Below, in pieces: positions 7,485-15,883 of a DNA stretch of 41,985 nt. Every line of letters begins with the position of its first letter. Position 1 is the stretch's first letter. The stretch is from assembly GCA_902798915.1 (NCBI GenBank), contig CADBYM010000029.1, forward strand, positions 1 to 41,985. The letters are read 5' to 3'. The notes under the pieces are model-generated. The model saw only the letters and a program-made list of their open reading frames with translations. It did not search any database and was not told the DNA's origin. Source of the stretch: an uncultured Coriobacteriaceae bacterium. GTDB taxonomy: Bacteria > Actinomycetota > Coriobacteriia > Coriobacteriales > Atopobiaceae. The position numbers were made by a program, and so were the translations under genes.

Positions 7485-8903
7485 CTATTGCCACTCGACC
7501 GGACCGAGATCCGCAATGATCTGCCCCACGCGCTCCTCGACCGGACGCACGATTACGCCCGTGTGCGAGAAGAACCGCTTCGGATCGGGCATAAGGTCCT
7601 CCATGGGCACGAGCACGAACTCGCGTTCGCCCATTCTGGGATGAGGCAACGTCAGGCGCGTGCCCGCATGCTTCTCGCCCTGAACCCAGCACAAGTCACA
7701 GTCAAGGGTGCGCGGCCCATGCCCTGCGGTCTCTTTGCTCCTGGTCCGTCCCAGCTCGTCCTCGATCTTGAGCAGGTAATCAAGCAGGACGAGCGGGTGC
7801 AGCTCGGTGCGAATCTCGGCGACGGCGTTCGCGACCGGCGTCGAGATGCCATAGGCGGGCTCCGTCTCGTAGGCATTGCTCACGTTCGTGACGCAAGTGA
7901 GGGGAATCTTGTCGATGCGCCGTGCCGCCTCGATTAAGTTGCCCATCCGATCGCCCACGTTGGATCCCAACGCGACGAACCCCTGACGCTGATCCGCACG
8001 CGACACCGCCCAGTATGCCGTGAGCGCCCTGAACGCCGCCTTCACGTCGTGGACACGCAGCACACGTGCCCCACACTCCACCGCAGAAAGGCACATGCCC
8101 ATGGTGGCGGCATCACGTTCGAGCGCCTCGTCCGTGCTCGTGACGGCACCCACGAAGCGCTTGCGCGACACGGCAGTCATCACGTGGTACCCCATCGAGA
8201 CGAGCTTCCTCGTGTTGCGTTGGATGATGATGTCTTCATCCGTACCTTTGTGAAATCCCGCGCCCGGGTCTACGCATATGCGGTCATGGGAAACGCCCGC
8301 ACGCAGGAGCGTACGGGCCTGGTCTCCAAGGAATCCCATGACTTCGCGCATGACGGGCATCTCGTCCGGCAGCGTGAAGCGACGTGCGCTGGGCATCGTG
8401 CGCCGCGCCGGCAGGCTCGTGTCCAAGCGCACCGAGCGCCGCGAGTTCTTGCCCGACTTCTGGTTCCAGTGCATGACCACGACACCGCAGTCCCATTCCG
8501 AGACGACCTCCACCATGTCTTGCTCCGTGAATCCCGAGACATCGTTGATGATGGAGGCACCAAGCTCCAAACAGGTCTGCGCCACCTGAGCATGACGCGT
8601 GTCGACCGAAACCACGGCACCATGCTCGCACAAGGCCTCGACGACTGGTGCGATGCGATCGAGCTCCTCCTCGGAATCGACTGGCTCATGACCTGGGCGC
8701 GTAGACTCTCCCCCCACGTCAATGATGTCGGCACCATCGTCGAGCATCGCGAGTCCATGGGCTATGGCTGCCTCGGCATCCAAGTGTTCCCCGCCATCGG
8801 AGAACGAGTCCGGCGTCACGTTGAGTACACCCATGATGCGCGGACGCACCAGAGAGATGTCGTTGTTCCCACATCTCCAGCTGTTGTAGTTGTCGCGTAG
8901 CAT
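7485..8903 (-). CDS. Fused dihydropteroate synthase and HPPK
   Basis: Bifunctional folate enzyme. The N-terminal DHPS (about 20-305) shows GVLNVTPDSFSDGG, IDVGGESTRPG, INDVSG, DPGAGFHKG, AVSRKRF and RVHDV. The C-terminal HPPK (about 308-470) shows FVALGSNVGDR and GPRTLDCDL. HPPK pyrophosphorylates 6-hydroxymethyl-dihydropterin and DHPS joins the product to p-aminobenzoate. The domain order is DHPS then HPPK, the reverse of the fungal and plant fusions. Between VVVMHW and MREVMGFL (about 145-185) there is a basic insert roughly 20 residues longer than usual, where typical enzymes have MHMxGTP. AAAGGA precedes the ATG. No folB or folE is nearby. Confidence 0.92.
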   Translation of the reverse strand: MLRDNYNSWRCGNNDISLVRPRIMGVLNVTPDSFSDGGEHLDAEAAIAHGLAMLDDGADIIDVGGESTRPGHEPVDSEEELDRIAPVVEALCEHGAVVSVDTRHAQVAQTCLELGASIINDVSGFTEQDMVEVVSEWDCGVVVMHWNQKSGKNSRRSVRLDTSLPARRTMPSARRFTLPDEMPVMREVMGFLGDQARTLLRAGVSHDRICVDPGAGFHKGTDEDIIIQRNTRKLVSMGYHVMTAVSRKRFVGAVTSTDEALERDAATMGMCLSAVECGARVLRVHDVKAAFRALTAYWAVSRADQRQGFVALGSNVGDRMGNLIEAARRIDKIPLTCVTNVSNAYETEPAYGISTPVANAVAEIRTELHPLVLLDYLLKIEDELGRTRSKETAGHGPRTLDCDLCWVQGEKHAGTRLTLPHPRMGEREFVLVPMEDLMPDPKRFFSHTGVIVRPVEERVGQIIADLGPVEWQ

Positions 8904-9010
8904 CCGATATCCTTTGAGTATGCATCAATTCGTATGATTTTAGCCTTTTTTGGCGCATGGATACAAACACGAGGGCGAACGGCATCTTACCACGGCACGA
9001 GGGCAGCCCG

Positions 9011-9748
9011 CTACCAGTCAAACGCCTTCGCGATATCGCACGCAAGCACCAGATCGGCAGACGAATCCTGAGGGGTGGGCTGCAGGTTGCAGATCACCAG
9101 CTGGTCCCCCTGGAAGTAGCGCACAAGCCCCGCCGCCGGATACACTACGAGCGACGTGCCGCCGATGATGAGCATGTCGGCGGAGGCGATGGAGCGCACC
9201 GCACCCTCGATCACGCGCTCGTCAAGTCCCTCCTCGTAGAGCACCACGTCGGGCTTCACCTCGCCCCCGCAACGCTCGCAATGGGGGACACCCGTGGTTC
9301 CAAGCACCCATTGCGCAGAGTACACCGCCCCACAGCGACGACAGATGTTCCTGTGAACAGACCCATGCAGCTCCCACACGCACCGGGAGCCAGCCAGCTG
9401 ATGCAAACCGTCTATGTTCTGCGTCACCACCGCGCTCACCTTGCCCTGCGCCTCCAACTCGGCAAGTTTGCGGTGCGCCTGACATGGCTGGGCATCAAGC
9501 GCAATCATGCGCGTCCGATAGAAGTCGAAGAACTCCTCGGTGTGTGTTTCGTAGAAGCTGTGCGAGAGCATCGTCTCGGGCGGATAGGCGAATCGCTGGT
9601 GATACAGACCATCGGGGGACCTAAAGTCGGGAATGCCGCTGGCGGTACTCACCCCCGCCCCACCAAAGAACACGACTCTACCCGCACGTTCCACACGTCC
9701 TCGAAGCTCCTGCGCCGCCTCTCGCTCGTCAGTGATAGTGTGTGCCAT
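9011..9748 (-). CDS. cobB: NAD-dependent protein deacylase (sirtuin)
   Basis: Removes acyl groups from lysines using NAD. It is 245 aa with the full sirtuin signature: FGGAGVSTASGIPDFRS (28-44), TQNIDGLH (109-116), catalytic His128 in ELHGS, and a zinc site C136-x2-C139 plus C157-x2-C160. VVLYEEGLDE (168-177) is the form typical of prokaryotic class U/III sirtuins. The start at 9748 follows AAGGAG by five bases; upstream in-frame codons run into the divergent gene. It is transcribed away from the PHP gene from a shared 84-nt region. Confidence 0.93.
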   Translation of the reverse strand: MAHTITDEREAAQELRGRVERAGRVVFFGGAGVSTASGIPDFRSPDGLYHQRFAYPPETMLSHSFYETHTEEFFDFYRTRMIALDAQPCQAHRKLAELEAQGKVSAVVTQNIDGLHQLAGSRCVWELHGSVHRNICRRCGAVYSAQWVLGTTGVPHCERCGGEVKPDVVLYEEGLDERVIEGAVRSIASADMLIIGGTSLVVYPAAGLVRYFQGDQLVICNLQPTPQDSSADLVLACDIAKAFDW

Positions 9749-9779
9749 AGTGACTCCTTCCCTTTTGCGAGACGCGTGA

Positions 9780-9807
9780 ACTGTAGCACAAAGACATACA
9801 ATGCCAA
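9780..9807 (-). promoter_or_regulatory. cobB promoter
   Basis: On the minus strand TTGGCA (9807-9802), a 16-nt spacer and TACAGT (9785-9780), with TG one base upstream, make a good extended -10 promoter. It is 31 nt from the cobB start. A plus-strand TACAAT at 9797-9802 may serve the divergent gene. Confidence 0.55.
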
Positions 9808-9832
9808 ACGTAGCAACAAGAAGGAGGTCCAC

Positions 9833-10687
9833 ATGCACGGGAGCACCTACGACCAAGCCAGCGTTCCCCAATCACCCTTTGGCTGCGACGTCCACACGCA
9901 CACGCTGTTCTCTCGTCATGCGTACTCCACCATCGGGGAATGCGTGGACGCGGCACGTGCCGCAGGTCTCGAACTCCTGGGCTCTACCGACCACTACTCG
10001 TGCATGACCAGCCCAAGCCTGCACGTGCGCGATTATCAGTACTTCATCAACTTCGACGTTTGGCCGCGCGTGTGGAATGGCGTTCGCGTCCTCCGTGGTG
10101 CGGAGGCGGACATCATCGACCTCGAGGGACACCTCTTTGGATGGAACACCTACCTGAGCGAGGGCATCACCGGCAAGTCGTTCGAACATCGGCCAACCCT
10201 TCAGGAGTACGTGTGGCGCAACCTCGACTATGCAATCGCAAGCATACACGACAAGACATTCGCCCAATCCGCGTCCCTTGTACGGGCCACCGAGATGTAC
10301 GTGCGGGCGCTTGCTGACCCCAAGGTGCTCATCTTGGGCCATTCCGGGCGGGCCGGCGTCCCCTTCGACGTCGACGCCGTACTATGCGCGGCCAAGGAAC
10401 GTGGCAAGCTCATCGAAATCAACGAACACAGCTTCGCACGGCATTACGGCTCATCCACCCACAACACATGCCGCCGCATCGCCGAGAGATGCGCCGAGCT
10501 TGGCGTCATGATCGCCACCGGTTCGGACGCGCACATCGCGTGTGACATAGGCCGCTTCGACAAGACCTTCGCACTCCTTGAGGAGATTCACTTCCCCACC
10601 GAGCTCATTGCAACACGTGACGCGCACACATTCCTGCGCGTATGCGAGCATGCGATCGGCGCCCTTCCGGAAGGGCGCCCGCAGTAG
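9833..10687 (+). CDS. PHP-domain phosphoesterase
   Basis: Member of the PHP superfamily of metal-dependent hydrolases, most like the YcdX-type phosphatases. It is 284 aa. Metal ligands expected for PHP are visible: H21 and H23 in DVHTHT, a His in RHAYST, Asp-His in STDHYS, a Glu in RGAEADI, HD in IASIHD, and the C-terminal GSDAH. AGGAGG lies five to six bases before ATG 9833. The reading frame stays open far upstream, but that part is opposite cobB and is not used. Possible substrates are phosphorylated sugars or nucleotides; histidinol phosphate is less likely because no his genes are nearby. The last codons are overlapped by a strong palindrome. Confidence 0.8.
   Translation: MHGSTYDQASVPQSPFGCDVHTHTLFSRHAYSTIGECVDAARAAGLELLGSTDHYSCMTSPSLHVRDYQYFINFDVWPRVWNGVRVLRGAEADIIDLEGHLFGWNTYLSEGITGKSFEHRPTLQEYVWRNLDYAIASIHDKTFAQSASLVRATEMYVRALADPKVLILGHSGRAGVPFDVDAVLCAAKERGKLIEINEHSFARHYGSSTHNTCRRIAERCAELGVMIATGSDAHIACDIGRFDKTFALLEEIHFPTELIATRDAHTFLRVCEHAIGALPEGRPQ
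10658..10679 (+). terminator. Perfect palindrome at the end of the PHP gene
   Basis: GGCGCCCTT pairs with AAGGGCGCC around CCGG, a 22-bp perfect palindrome that ends 8 nt before the last base of the stop codon. The stem is part of the coding sequence. There is no U tract after it, so it may act as a mRNA 3'-end barrier rather than a classical terminator. Confidence 0.4.
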
Positions 10688-10762
10688 GCGATTCTTCGTC
10701 CGGAAGTCAGTTTTATTTGTTACCATGCCAAAGGCCACAGACCGCAACGGAAGGAGTGTCGC

Positions 10763-12403
10763 ATGGCTTGGTACGACGAAGCTGTCTTCTATCACATCTA
10801 CCCATTGGGCCTTACCGGCGCTCCCAAGCAGAATGATTACGGGACGCCCGTCCATCGGCTTCCCACGCTTCTGCCGTGGATCAACCACATCAAACGACTG
10901 GGATTCACCGCCCTCTACATCGGCCCGCTCTTCCAGTCGGTGGGTCACGGCTACGAGACCACCGACTATCGGACCCTTGACGCGCGCCTCGGCACGAACG
11001 ACGATCTCGCCTCATTCGTGCGCTCCTGTCATGACGCTGGCATCAAGGTCGTCTTTGACGGTGTCTTCAACCACACCGGTCGAGACTTCTTTGCCTTCCA
11101 GGACCTGCGGGCCAATCGCGAGGGCTCACCTTACCGCGATTGGTACTGCAACGTGAACTTCTGGGGGAACAACGAGTACAACGACGGGTTCTCCTACGAC
11201 AACTGGGGCGGCTACGACCTGCTGGCAAAGCTGAACCAGCGCAATCCAGCCGTGCGTGACTATCTCTGCGACGTGGTGCGCTATTGGGTGAGTGAGTTCG
11301 ACATCGACGGGATTCGCCTCGATGCCGCCGATGTTTTGGACTTCGACTTCATGAGGGCGCTCCGTCACACCGCCGACTCCGTCAAGCAGGACTTTTGGCT
11401 TATGGGCGAGGTCATCCATGGCGACTACTCACGCTGGGCAAACGAACACACGCTGCACAGCGTCACTCACTACACGCTGCACAAGGCCCTCTACAGCGGC
11501 CATAACGACCACAACTACTTCGAGGTCGCCCACACCGTCACGCGCAGCAACGGCATGATGCCCCCAGACGTCCGGCTTTACAACTTCGTAGACAACCACG
11601 ATGTTGAGCGCATCAGCACGAAACTCCTCAACAAGGCCCACTACCTGCCCGTACATATCCTCCTCTACACGCTGCCCGGCATTCCTTCGGTCTACTACGG
11701 CAGCGAATTCGGCATCGAGGGTCGCAAGGAACGATTCTCCGACGACTCGCTTCGTCCCGCGATCGACCTCCAGAGCCATGCGGACGACTACGAGTCCAAT
11801 CCCTGCACCAGGCTCATCGAGGCGCTGGGCACGATTCATGCCACCTGGCGAGACGACCTCGTGTACGGGCCCTATCGTGAACTGCGCCTTACGACCGAGC
11901 AGTTCGCTTACGCCCGCGGTCGGCTCATCGTCGCCGTAAACAATGCCGATCACGAGGCGAGCATCGAGGTGCGTGCCGACGCACCCTCCTACGTGGGATT
12001 GCTCGGCGGCACGAAGGCAGACGTCGAGGACGGGCTGCTGCGCATCGTGGTGCCCCCATGCGGTGGCGAGGTATACGCGCCGGCAGACGACAAAGCCACG
12101 ATTGCGGACCATGCGGGCAACGCAGAGCTCCTGGAGTCGTTCATACCGCCCGCAGAGCCAGAGCCGGAACCTGAGGTGTCGCTCGACTCCGAATCGGACT
12201 CGCCCACGCCAAGCGCATCCACGCCAGACGTACCCGTCGAGATCCCCAGCATCCCCCTCGAGCAGATGACGGTTGAACAGCTCCAAGCCGTCATCCTCTC
12301 CAAACTGGCAGCCAACGGCCCCGTCACCGAGCAGATGCGCAGGGACGTGACGAACAACGTCTGGCCCGACTCGCTTCTCAACTGGGCAAAGAGCTTCCGT
12401 TAG
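10763..12403 (+). CDS. Intracellular GH13 (alpha-amylase family) enzyme
   Basis: Glycoside hydrolase acting on alpha-glucans or maltodextrins. There is no signal peptide, so it is cytoplasmic. The 546-aa protein has a (beta/alpha)8 barrel with FDGVFNHTG near 98-106, nucleophile D187 in GIRLDAAD, acid/base E216 in LMGEV, and transition-state D280 in FVDNHD. LPGIPSVYYGSE marks the end of the barrel. After a C-terminal beta domain, residues about 455-495 form a Pro/Glu/Ser-rich linker. A roughly 50-residue helical tail follows, which is not part of standard GH13 enzymes and is unrecognised. AAGGAG precedes the ATG. Pullulanase, neopullulanase and cyclomaltodextrinase activities are all possible. 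Confidence 0.85.
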   Translation: MAWYDEAVFYHIYPLGLTGAPKQNDYGTPVHRLPTLLPWINHIKRLGFTALYIGPLFQSVGHGYETTDYRTLDARLGTNDDLASFVRSCHDAGIKVVFDGVFNHTGRDFFAFQDLRANREGSPYRDWYCNVNFWGNNEYNDGFSYDNWGGYDLLAKLNQRNPAVRDYLCDVVRYWVSEFDIDGIRLDAADVLDFDFMRALRHTADSVKQDFWLMGEVIHGDYSRWANEHTLHSVTHYTLHKALYSGHNDHNYFEVAHTVTRSNGMMPPDVRLYNFVDNHDVERISTKLLNKAHYLPVHILLYTLPGIPSVYYGSEFGIEGRKERFSDDSLRPAIDLQSHADDYESNPCTRLIEALGTIHATWRDDLVYGPYRELRLTTEQFAYARGRLIVAVNNADHEASIEVRADAPSYVGLLGGTKADVEDGLLRIVVPPCGGEVYAPADDKATIADHAGNAELLESFIPPAEPEPEPEVSLDSESDSPTPSASTPDVPVEIPSIPLEQMTVEQLQAVILSKLAANGPVTEQMRRDVTNNVWPDSLLNWAKSFR

Positions 12404-12410
12404 CCATAGA

Positions 12411-12441
12411 TGCGCCGCTGGGGTCAACCCCCTGCGGCGCA
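12411..12441. terminator. Bidirectional terminator between GH13 and GNAT genes
   Basis: TGCGCCGC (12411-12418) pairs with GCGGCGCA (12434-12441), and GGGG/CCCC extends the stem inside. It lies between two convergent genes and has no long U tract. Confidence 0.55.
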
Positions 12442-12468
12442 AACACCAGCGACGCATCGTATCGCTGC

Positions 12469-13551
12469 CTACAGAATCAGTTCGTAGACGTAGTCATCCA
12501 TCACGAAGCCGCTTCCGATATCGGTGCGACGAGTCCCCGTACGCTCAAAGCCCAGATGCTCATAGGCGAGGATTGCCTGGTAGTTGTTGCGGTTCACGTT
12601 GAGCGTCACACGGTCGCAGCCGAGTTTGCGCGCGCGTTGTAGCACCAGACCAAACATGGAGTGCGCATATCCCTTGCCGCGTTCTTCCTTGGTGAGGTAG
12701 AACTTGCTCAAGTACAAGCTTCCATCCCCTTGCGCACGCACCGCAAGGAACCCGATGGGCCTCACCTTCCTGCGCCGTCCGTCAGCTGCCTGCGGCTCGC
12801 GCGGCGGGAAGACGAAGTAGTACTCATACCCCTCTTCGATTTGCGTTGCGATGGCCTCGGGCGACTGGAAACGCGCGATCATGTAGTCGTTCTGCTCGGG
12901 ACCGACGATGGGATCGAAGTGTCCGCGCACGATGCGGGTGGCAAGCGCCGACATGGCACGAATCCCGCGATCGTCATCGCCAGCGAGCCGCTTAAAGCGG
13001 CAACGAGGCCGCGCTGTGCCGCCCTTGCGGGCAGACATCCCGGCAATTGCGCCCCGCTCTTCTTCGCCCGTCCGCAGCGACCGTGCAAGCTCGATGCTTT
13101 GGCGCAGCTGACGCGCCTGAACGGCACGCGTGCGCTTGTCGGCACCCGCGTAGTTCTTTGCCCGGGCCTCTCGCTCTGCCCGGGCGAGTGCATCCTCCGA
13201 TTGCAATTCCACGTCATCCAAGGAATCGTCCGCGTTCACGTTGATAAGACGCAGCAGACCCATGTGAAACATCGCCAACTCGGCCGCGTTGAAGCCGATA
13301 AACCCTGCGATAAGCCCCGCGCCTACGAGCAGCGCGGGGGCATCGGTCAGCCGCCTCGTCAGTGCCATGATTCCCACAGCAAAGGTCGTCGCCAAAAGGA
13401 ATGCAATGGTAACGAGCCACTGAGGTCGCGCGTCGAACGACGCCCCGCACTCTTTGCATGACGCGGGCACGTGCCAGCTCAGTCCCACTGGGGTCCCGCA
13501 CTTCCGGCAGCAACGATCCGTGCTCGTTCCCGCGTTGGTCGCTTTGTGCAT
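12469..13551 (-). CDS. Zinc ribbon, two membrane helices and GNAT domain
   Basis: Predicted membrane-tethered N-acetyltransferase of 360 aa. The N-terminus has a zinc-ribbon-like pair, C15-x2-C18 and C32-x2-C35. Two hydrophobic helices (about 45-64 and 74-100) follow, then a charged helical linker (about 110-185) and a C-terminal GNAT fold (about 190-360). The acetyl-CoA loop is recognisable around EERGKGYAHSMF, followed by the typical NxNNYxAIxxYEHLGF segment. The acceptor is unknown. AAGGAG precedes the ATG. It starts 9 nt after the exonuclease III stop and is almost certainly co-transcribed with it. I do not recognise this exact architecture. Confidence 0.75.
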   Translation of the reverse strand: MHKATNAGTSTDRCCRKCGTPVGLSWHVPASCKECGASFDARPQWLVTIAFLLATTFAVGIMALTRRLTDAPALLVGAGLIAGFIGFNAAELAMFHMGLLRLINVNADDSLDDVELQSEDALARAEREARAKNYAGADKRTRAVQARQLRQSIELARSLRTGEEERGAIAGMSARKGGTARPRCRFKRLAGDDDRGIRAMSALATRIVRGHFDPIVGPEQNDYMIARFQSPEAIATQIEEGYEYYFVFPPREPQAADGRRRKVRPIGFLAVRAQGDGSLYLSKFYLTKEERGKGYAHSMFGLVLQRARKLGCDRVTLNVNRNNYQAILAYEHLGFERTGTRRTDIGSGFVMDDYVYELIL

Positions 13552-13560
13552 GAGGTCTCC

Positions 13561-14346
13561 TTACAATCGGATGGAAAGCTCGACGGGACAATGGTCCGAC
13601 CCGTATACCTCGTTCAGAATTGCGGCGCCCGTCACGCGATCAGCAATTGATTCGCTCACGAGGAAGTAATCGATGCGCCACCCCGCATTCTTTTGACGAG
13701 CGCGGAATCGGTAGCTCCACCAGCTGTACGCCCCCTCGAGGCCTGGATGGCGTGCACGGAACGTGTCGACGAGACCGGAGTCGAGCAGCTTCGAGAAGCT
13801 CTCGCGCTCCTCGTCCGAAAATCCCGCATTGCCCCGATTCGGCCCGGGATTCTTGAGGTCAATCTCCTCGTGGGCCACATTGAAGTCACCACACGTGACA
13901 ACAGGTTTCTCTTCAGCCAACTCAGAGAGAAACGCACGAAACCGCTCGTCCCAAGCCAGACGCGTGTCGATGCGCTTGAGCTCATTCTGGGCGTTGGGCG
14001 TGTACACGTTCACGAACCAGTATGCGGGGAACTCGAGTGCGCAGACCCGCCCCTCGTCGTCAGCAACCTCGCAGCCGATGTGATGCCTCACGCTGAGAGG
14101 CTCCTCCCGACTCCACACGGCCGTACCCGAGTACCCCTTGCGCTCGGCAAAGCTCCACGTCTGATGATAGCCGGGGAACTCAAGGCCCAGCTTCGCACGC
14201 TGGTCATCCTGGAGTTTGGTCTCCTGGATGGCAAACACGTCAGCATTCATGAGGCGGAAGATCTCCTCAAAGCCTGGCTCCTTCTTGAGCACGGCACGCA
14301 GACCGTTGACGTTCCACGACACAAGGCGCAGCTCTTGTTGGGACAT
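13561..14346 (-). CDS. xth: Exodeoxyribonuclease III (AP endonuclease)
   Basis: Cleaves DNA 5' of abasic sites during base excision repair and removes 3'-blocking groups, using a divalent metal. The 261-aa protein carries the EEP-fold motifs SWNVNGLRA (10-18), QETK with catalytic E42, CGDFNVAHEEIDL, GWRIDYFLVS and the C-terminal SDHCP with catalytic His252. AGGAGA precedes the ATG. It is followed after 9 nt by the GNAT fusion gene. Confidence 0.94.
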   Translation of the reverse strand: MSQQELRLVSWNVNGLRAVLKKEPGFEEIFRLMNADVFAIQETKLQDDQRAKLGLEFPGYHQTWSFAERKGYSGTAVWSREEPLSVRHHIGCEVADDEGRVCALEFPAYWFVNVYTPNAQNELKRIDTRLAWDERFRAFLSELAEEKPVVTCGDFNVAHEEIDLKNPGPNRGNAGFSDEERESFSKLLDSGLVDTFRARHPGLEGAYSWWSYRFRARQKNAGWRIDYFLVSESIADRVTGAAILNEVYGSDHCPVELSIRL

Positions 14347-14383
14347 GGGGTCTCCTATCTTGCGTTTGTCACCGCTTCGCCAT

Positions 14384-15568
14384 CTAGTGCTGGTAGCTGT
14401 CCCAGAGGGCCTGCCATGCGGGCATGGATCCGACGATGGTCTCGTAGCTCACGCAGTAACCTACGCGTACCCAACCGGGGCAGCCGAACGAGTCGCTGGG
14501 AACGGGCAACAGCTCAAAGCTCTTTGCCCGCTCAAAGAACGCGTTGGCGTCGGGCTCAAGCGCCTTCATCCACAGGTAGAACGCACCCTGCGGCTCGACG
14601 AACTCAAAGCCGATCTTCGCCAGGCCTTCGGTGAGCGCCTTGCGATTGCGCACATACGCGTCGATGTTGGTCGGCTCATCCACGCAATCGATAAGAACCC
14701 TCTGGAAGAGGGCAGGTGCGCACACGAAGCCCATCTTGCGACCGGCACCAGCCACAGCCGGCACCAAGAGGTCGTGCTCGGGGTTGGTGTTGGGCACGAG
14801 CGCCCACCCGATGCGTTCCCCAGGCAGGCTCAGCGACTTGGAGTACGAGTAGCACACGAGCGTCCGGTCATATAGGTCAGGTACCCACGGCACTTCGACG
14901 TCGTAGGCGATTTCGCGATAGGGCTCGTCACTGATGAGGTAGATTGGCTGACCGAGCTCACGGCTCTTTCTGCGCAACAGCTCGGCGAGTTCCTCGAGAT
15001 TCTCGCGAGCATACACCGAACCCACAGGGTTGTTGGGCGAGTCGATCATCACTGCCTTGGTATGCGATGTGATGGCACCTTCGACGGCGGCGACGTCAAT
15101 CTGGAACGTCTCGGGATTTGCCATGACCTCAACGCACTCAGCGCCGGCGTTTTGAATAAAGACGGCATACTCCGGGAAGTATGGGGCAATCACGATTACC
15201 TGGTCCCCCTCGTTGCAGAGCGCATTAAGCGCAATTGAAATCGATGCCGCCGCTCCGCAGGTAAGGTAGAGGTCATCCGCACCATATGCCGTGCCGAAGC
15301 GCCGATTGAGCGAGGCCGCAACCGCATTGCGAGCGGCCGGCAGACCATTTGCGGGCGTATAGCCATGCAGGGCCGTTGCGGGAAGGGTCAGTGCATGGGC
15401 TATGGAGTCACGCACGGCGTCGGGCGCGGGCACGCTGGGATTACCCAAAGAGAAGTCATAGACGTTCTCTGCGCCTATCTCTGCCTTACGGGCCGCACCA
15501 TAGGCCGCAATCTCGCGAATACTCGATTTGGAGGCCCCGTAGGCGTAGCTCTGCTCGTTTATGCTCAT
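14384..15568 (-). CDS. Class I pyridoxal-phosphate aminotransferase
   Basis: Aspartate-aminotransferase-like enzyme (fold type I) of 394 aa. Visible PLP-site elements are the N-terminal SLGNPSVPAP (40-49), TCGAAASI (103-110), DSPNNPVGSVY (176-186), SDEPYREI (213-220) and the Schiff-base Lys K244 in SYSKSLSLPGERIGW. The start at 15568 follows GAGGAG; a longer frame upstream is not homologous. The amino donor and acceptor cannot be told from sequence; aspartate, alanine or aromatic amino acids are all possible. Two near-palindromic operator-like sites lie in its promoter region. Confidence 0.87.
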   Translation of the reverse strand: MSINEQSYAYGASKSSIREIAAYGAARKAEIGAENVYDFSLGNPSVPAPDAVRDSIAHALTLPATALHGYTPANGLPAARNAVAASLNRRFGTAYGADDLYLTCGAAASISIALNALCNEGDQVIVIAPYFPEYAVFIQNAGAECVEVMANPETFQIDVAAVEGAITSHTKAVMIDSPNNPVGSVYARENLEELAELLRRKSRELGQPIYLISDEPYREIAYDVEVPWVPDLYDRTLVCYSYSKSLSLPGERIGWALVPNTNPEHDLLVPAVAGAGRKMGFVCAPALFQRVLIDCVDEPTNIDAYVRNRKALTEGLAKIGFEFVEPQGAFYLWMKALEPDANAFFERAKSFELLPVPSDSFGCPGWVRVGYCVSYETIVGSMPAWQALWDSYQH

Positions 15569-15836
15569 AGAAAGCTCCTCTCGATTGCGTATCGCACATT
15601 GTAGCGCAGCGCCTGCCACTTTCCCGCGGCGGGAATGCGAACCCTCCCGTGATGGGAAGGCGGGGAGCGGATAAAGATGTGTGCGCGCCGTGACAAAGCG
15701 GTGTAGGGCTTGTGACATCGACCTTCGCGGTCTAGAAAGCACGCGAAGGGGAGAAAATGAGGTTAACGGCAAATGACGCGCCATGTCATTTCCCTTCTAG
15801 CTTGCGCGAGGCCAGCGTGCAACTTGCCAGAAGATG
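15569..15836. other. Gene-free region rich in inverted repeats
   Basis: No gene is seen in this stretch. A TACAAT on the minus strand at 15603-15598 may be the -10 of the aminotransferase, with tandem operator-like sites just upstream. Further right are CCTTCGCG (15722-15729) with CGCGAAGG (15742-15749), and AAATGAC (15771-15777) with GTCATTT (15785-15791). GAAGGG and CCCTTC arms flank the latter. The nested arrangement would fold on either strand, so a small RNA or leader is possible but unproven. Confidence 0.35.
15621..15658. promoter_or_regulatory. Tandem operator-like sites upstream of the aminotransferase
   Basis: Two related 15-bp near-palindromes, TTCCCGCGGCGGGAA (15621-15635) and CTCCCGTGATGGGAA (15644-15658), are spaced 23 bp start to start, about two helical turns. 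They begin 17 bp upstream of a TACAAT -10 (15603-15598, minus strand) and would cover the -35 region. No regulator gene is adjacent. Confidence 0.45.
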
Positions 15837-15880
15837 GTAGCAGGCTACCGGGTTCCTCCTTCCGCCCGGTGGCCTGCTAC
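15837..15880. terminator. Strong hairpin after the pseudo-transglutaminase gene
   Basis: GTAGCAGGC (15837-15845) pairs with GCCTGCTAC (15872-15880), and the stem continues inward through one wobble or mismatch to ACCGGG/CCCGGT, a total of about 15-16 bp. It lies 3 nt after the stop of the minus-strand gene. A U tract is weak on both sides. Confidence 0.6.
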
Positions 15881-15883
15881 TGT

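Noticed and set aside
8957..9832. In-frame upstream extension of the PHP-domain gene
   Set aside because: It overlaps the cobB gene on the other strand and precedes a strong AGGAGG-ATG start at 9833, so it is not translated as part of the protein.
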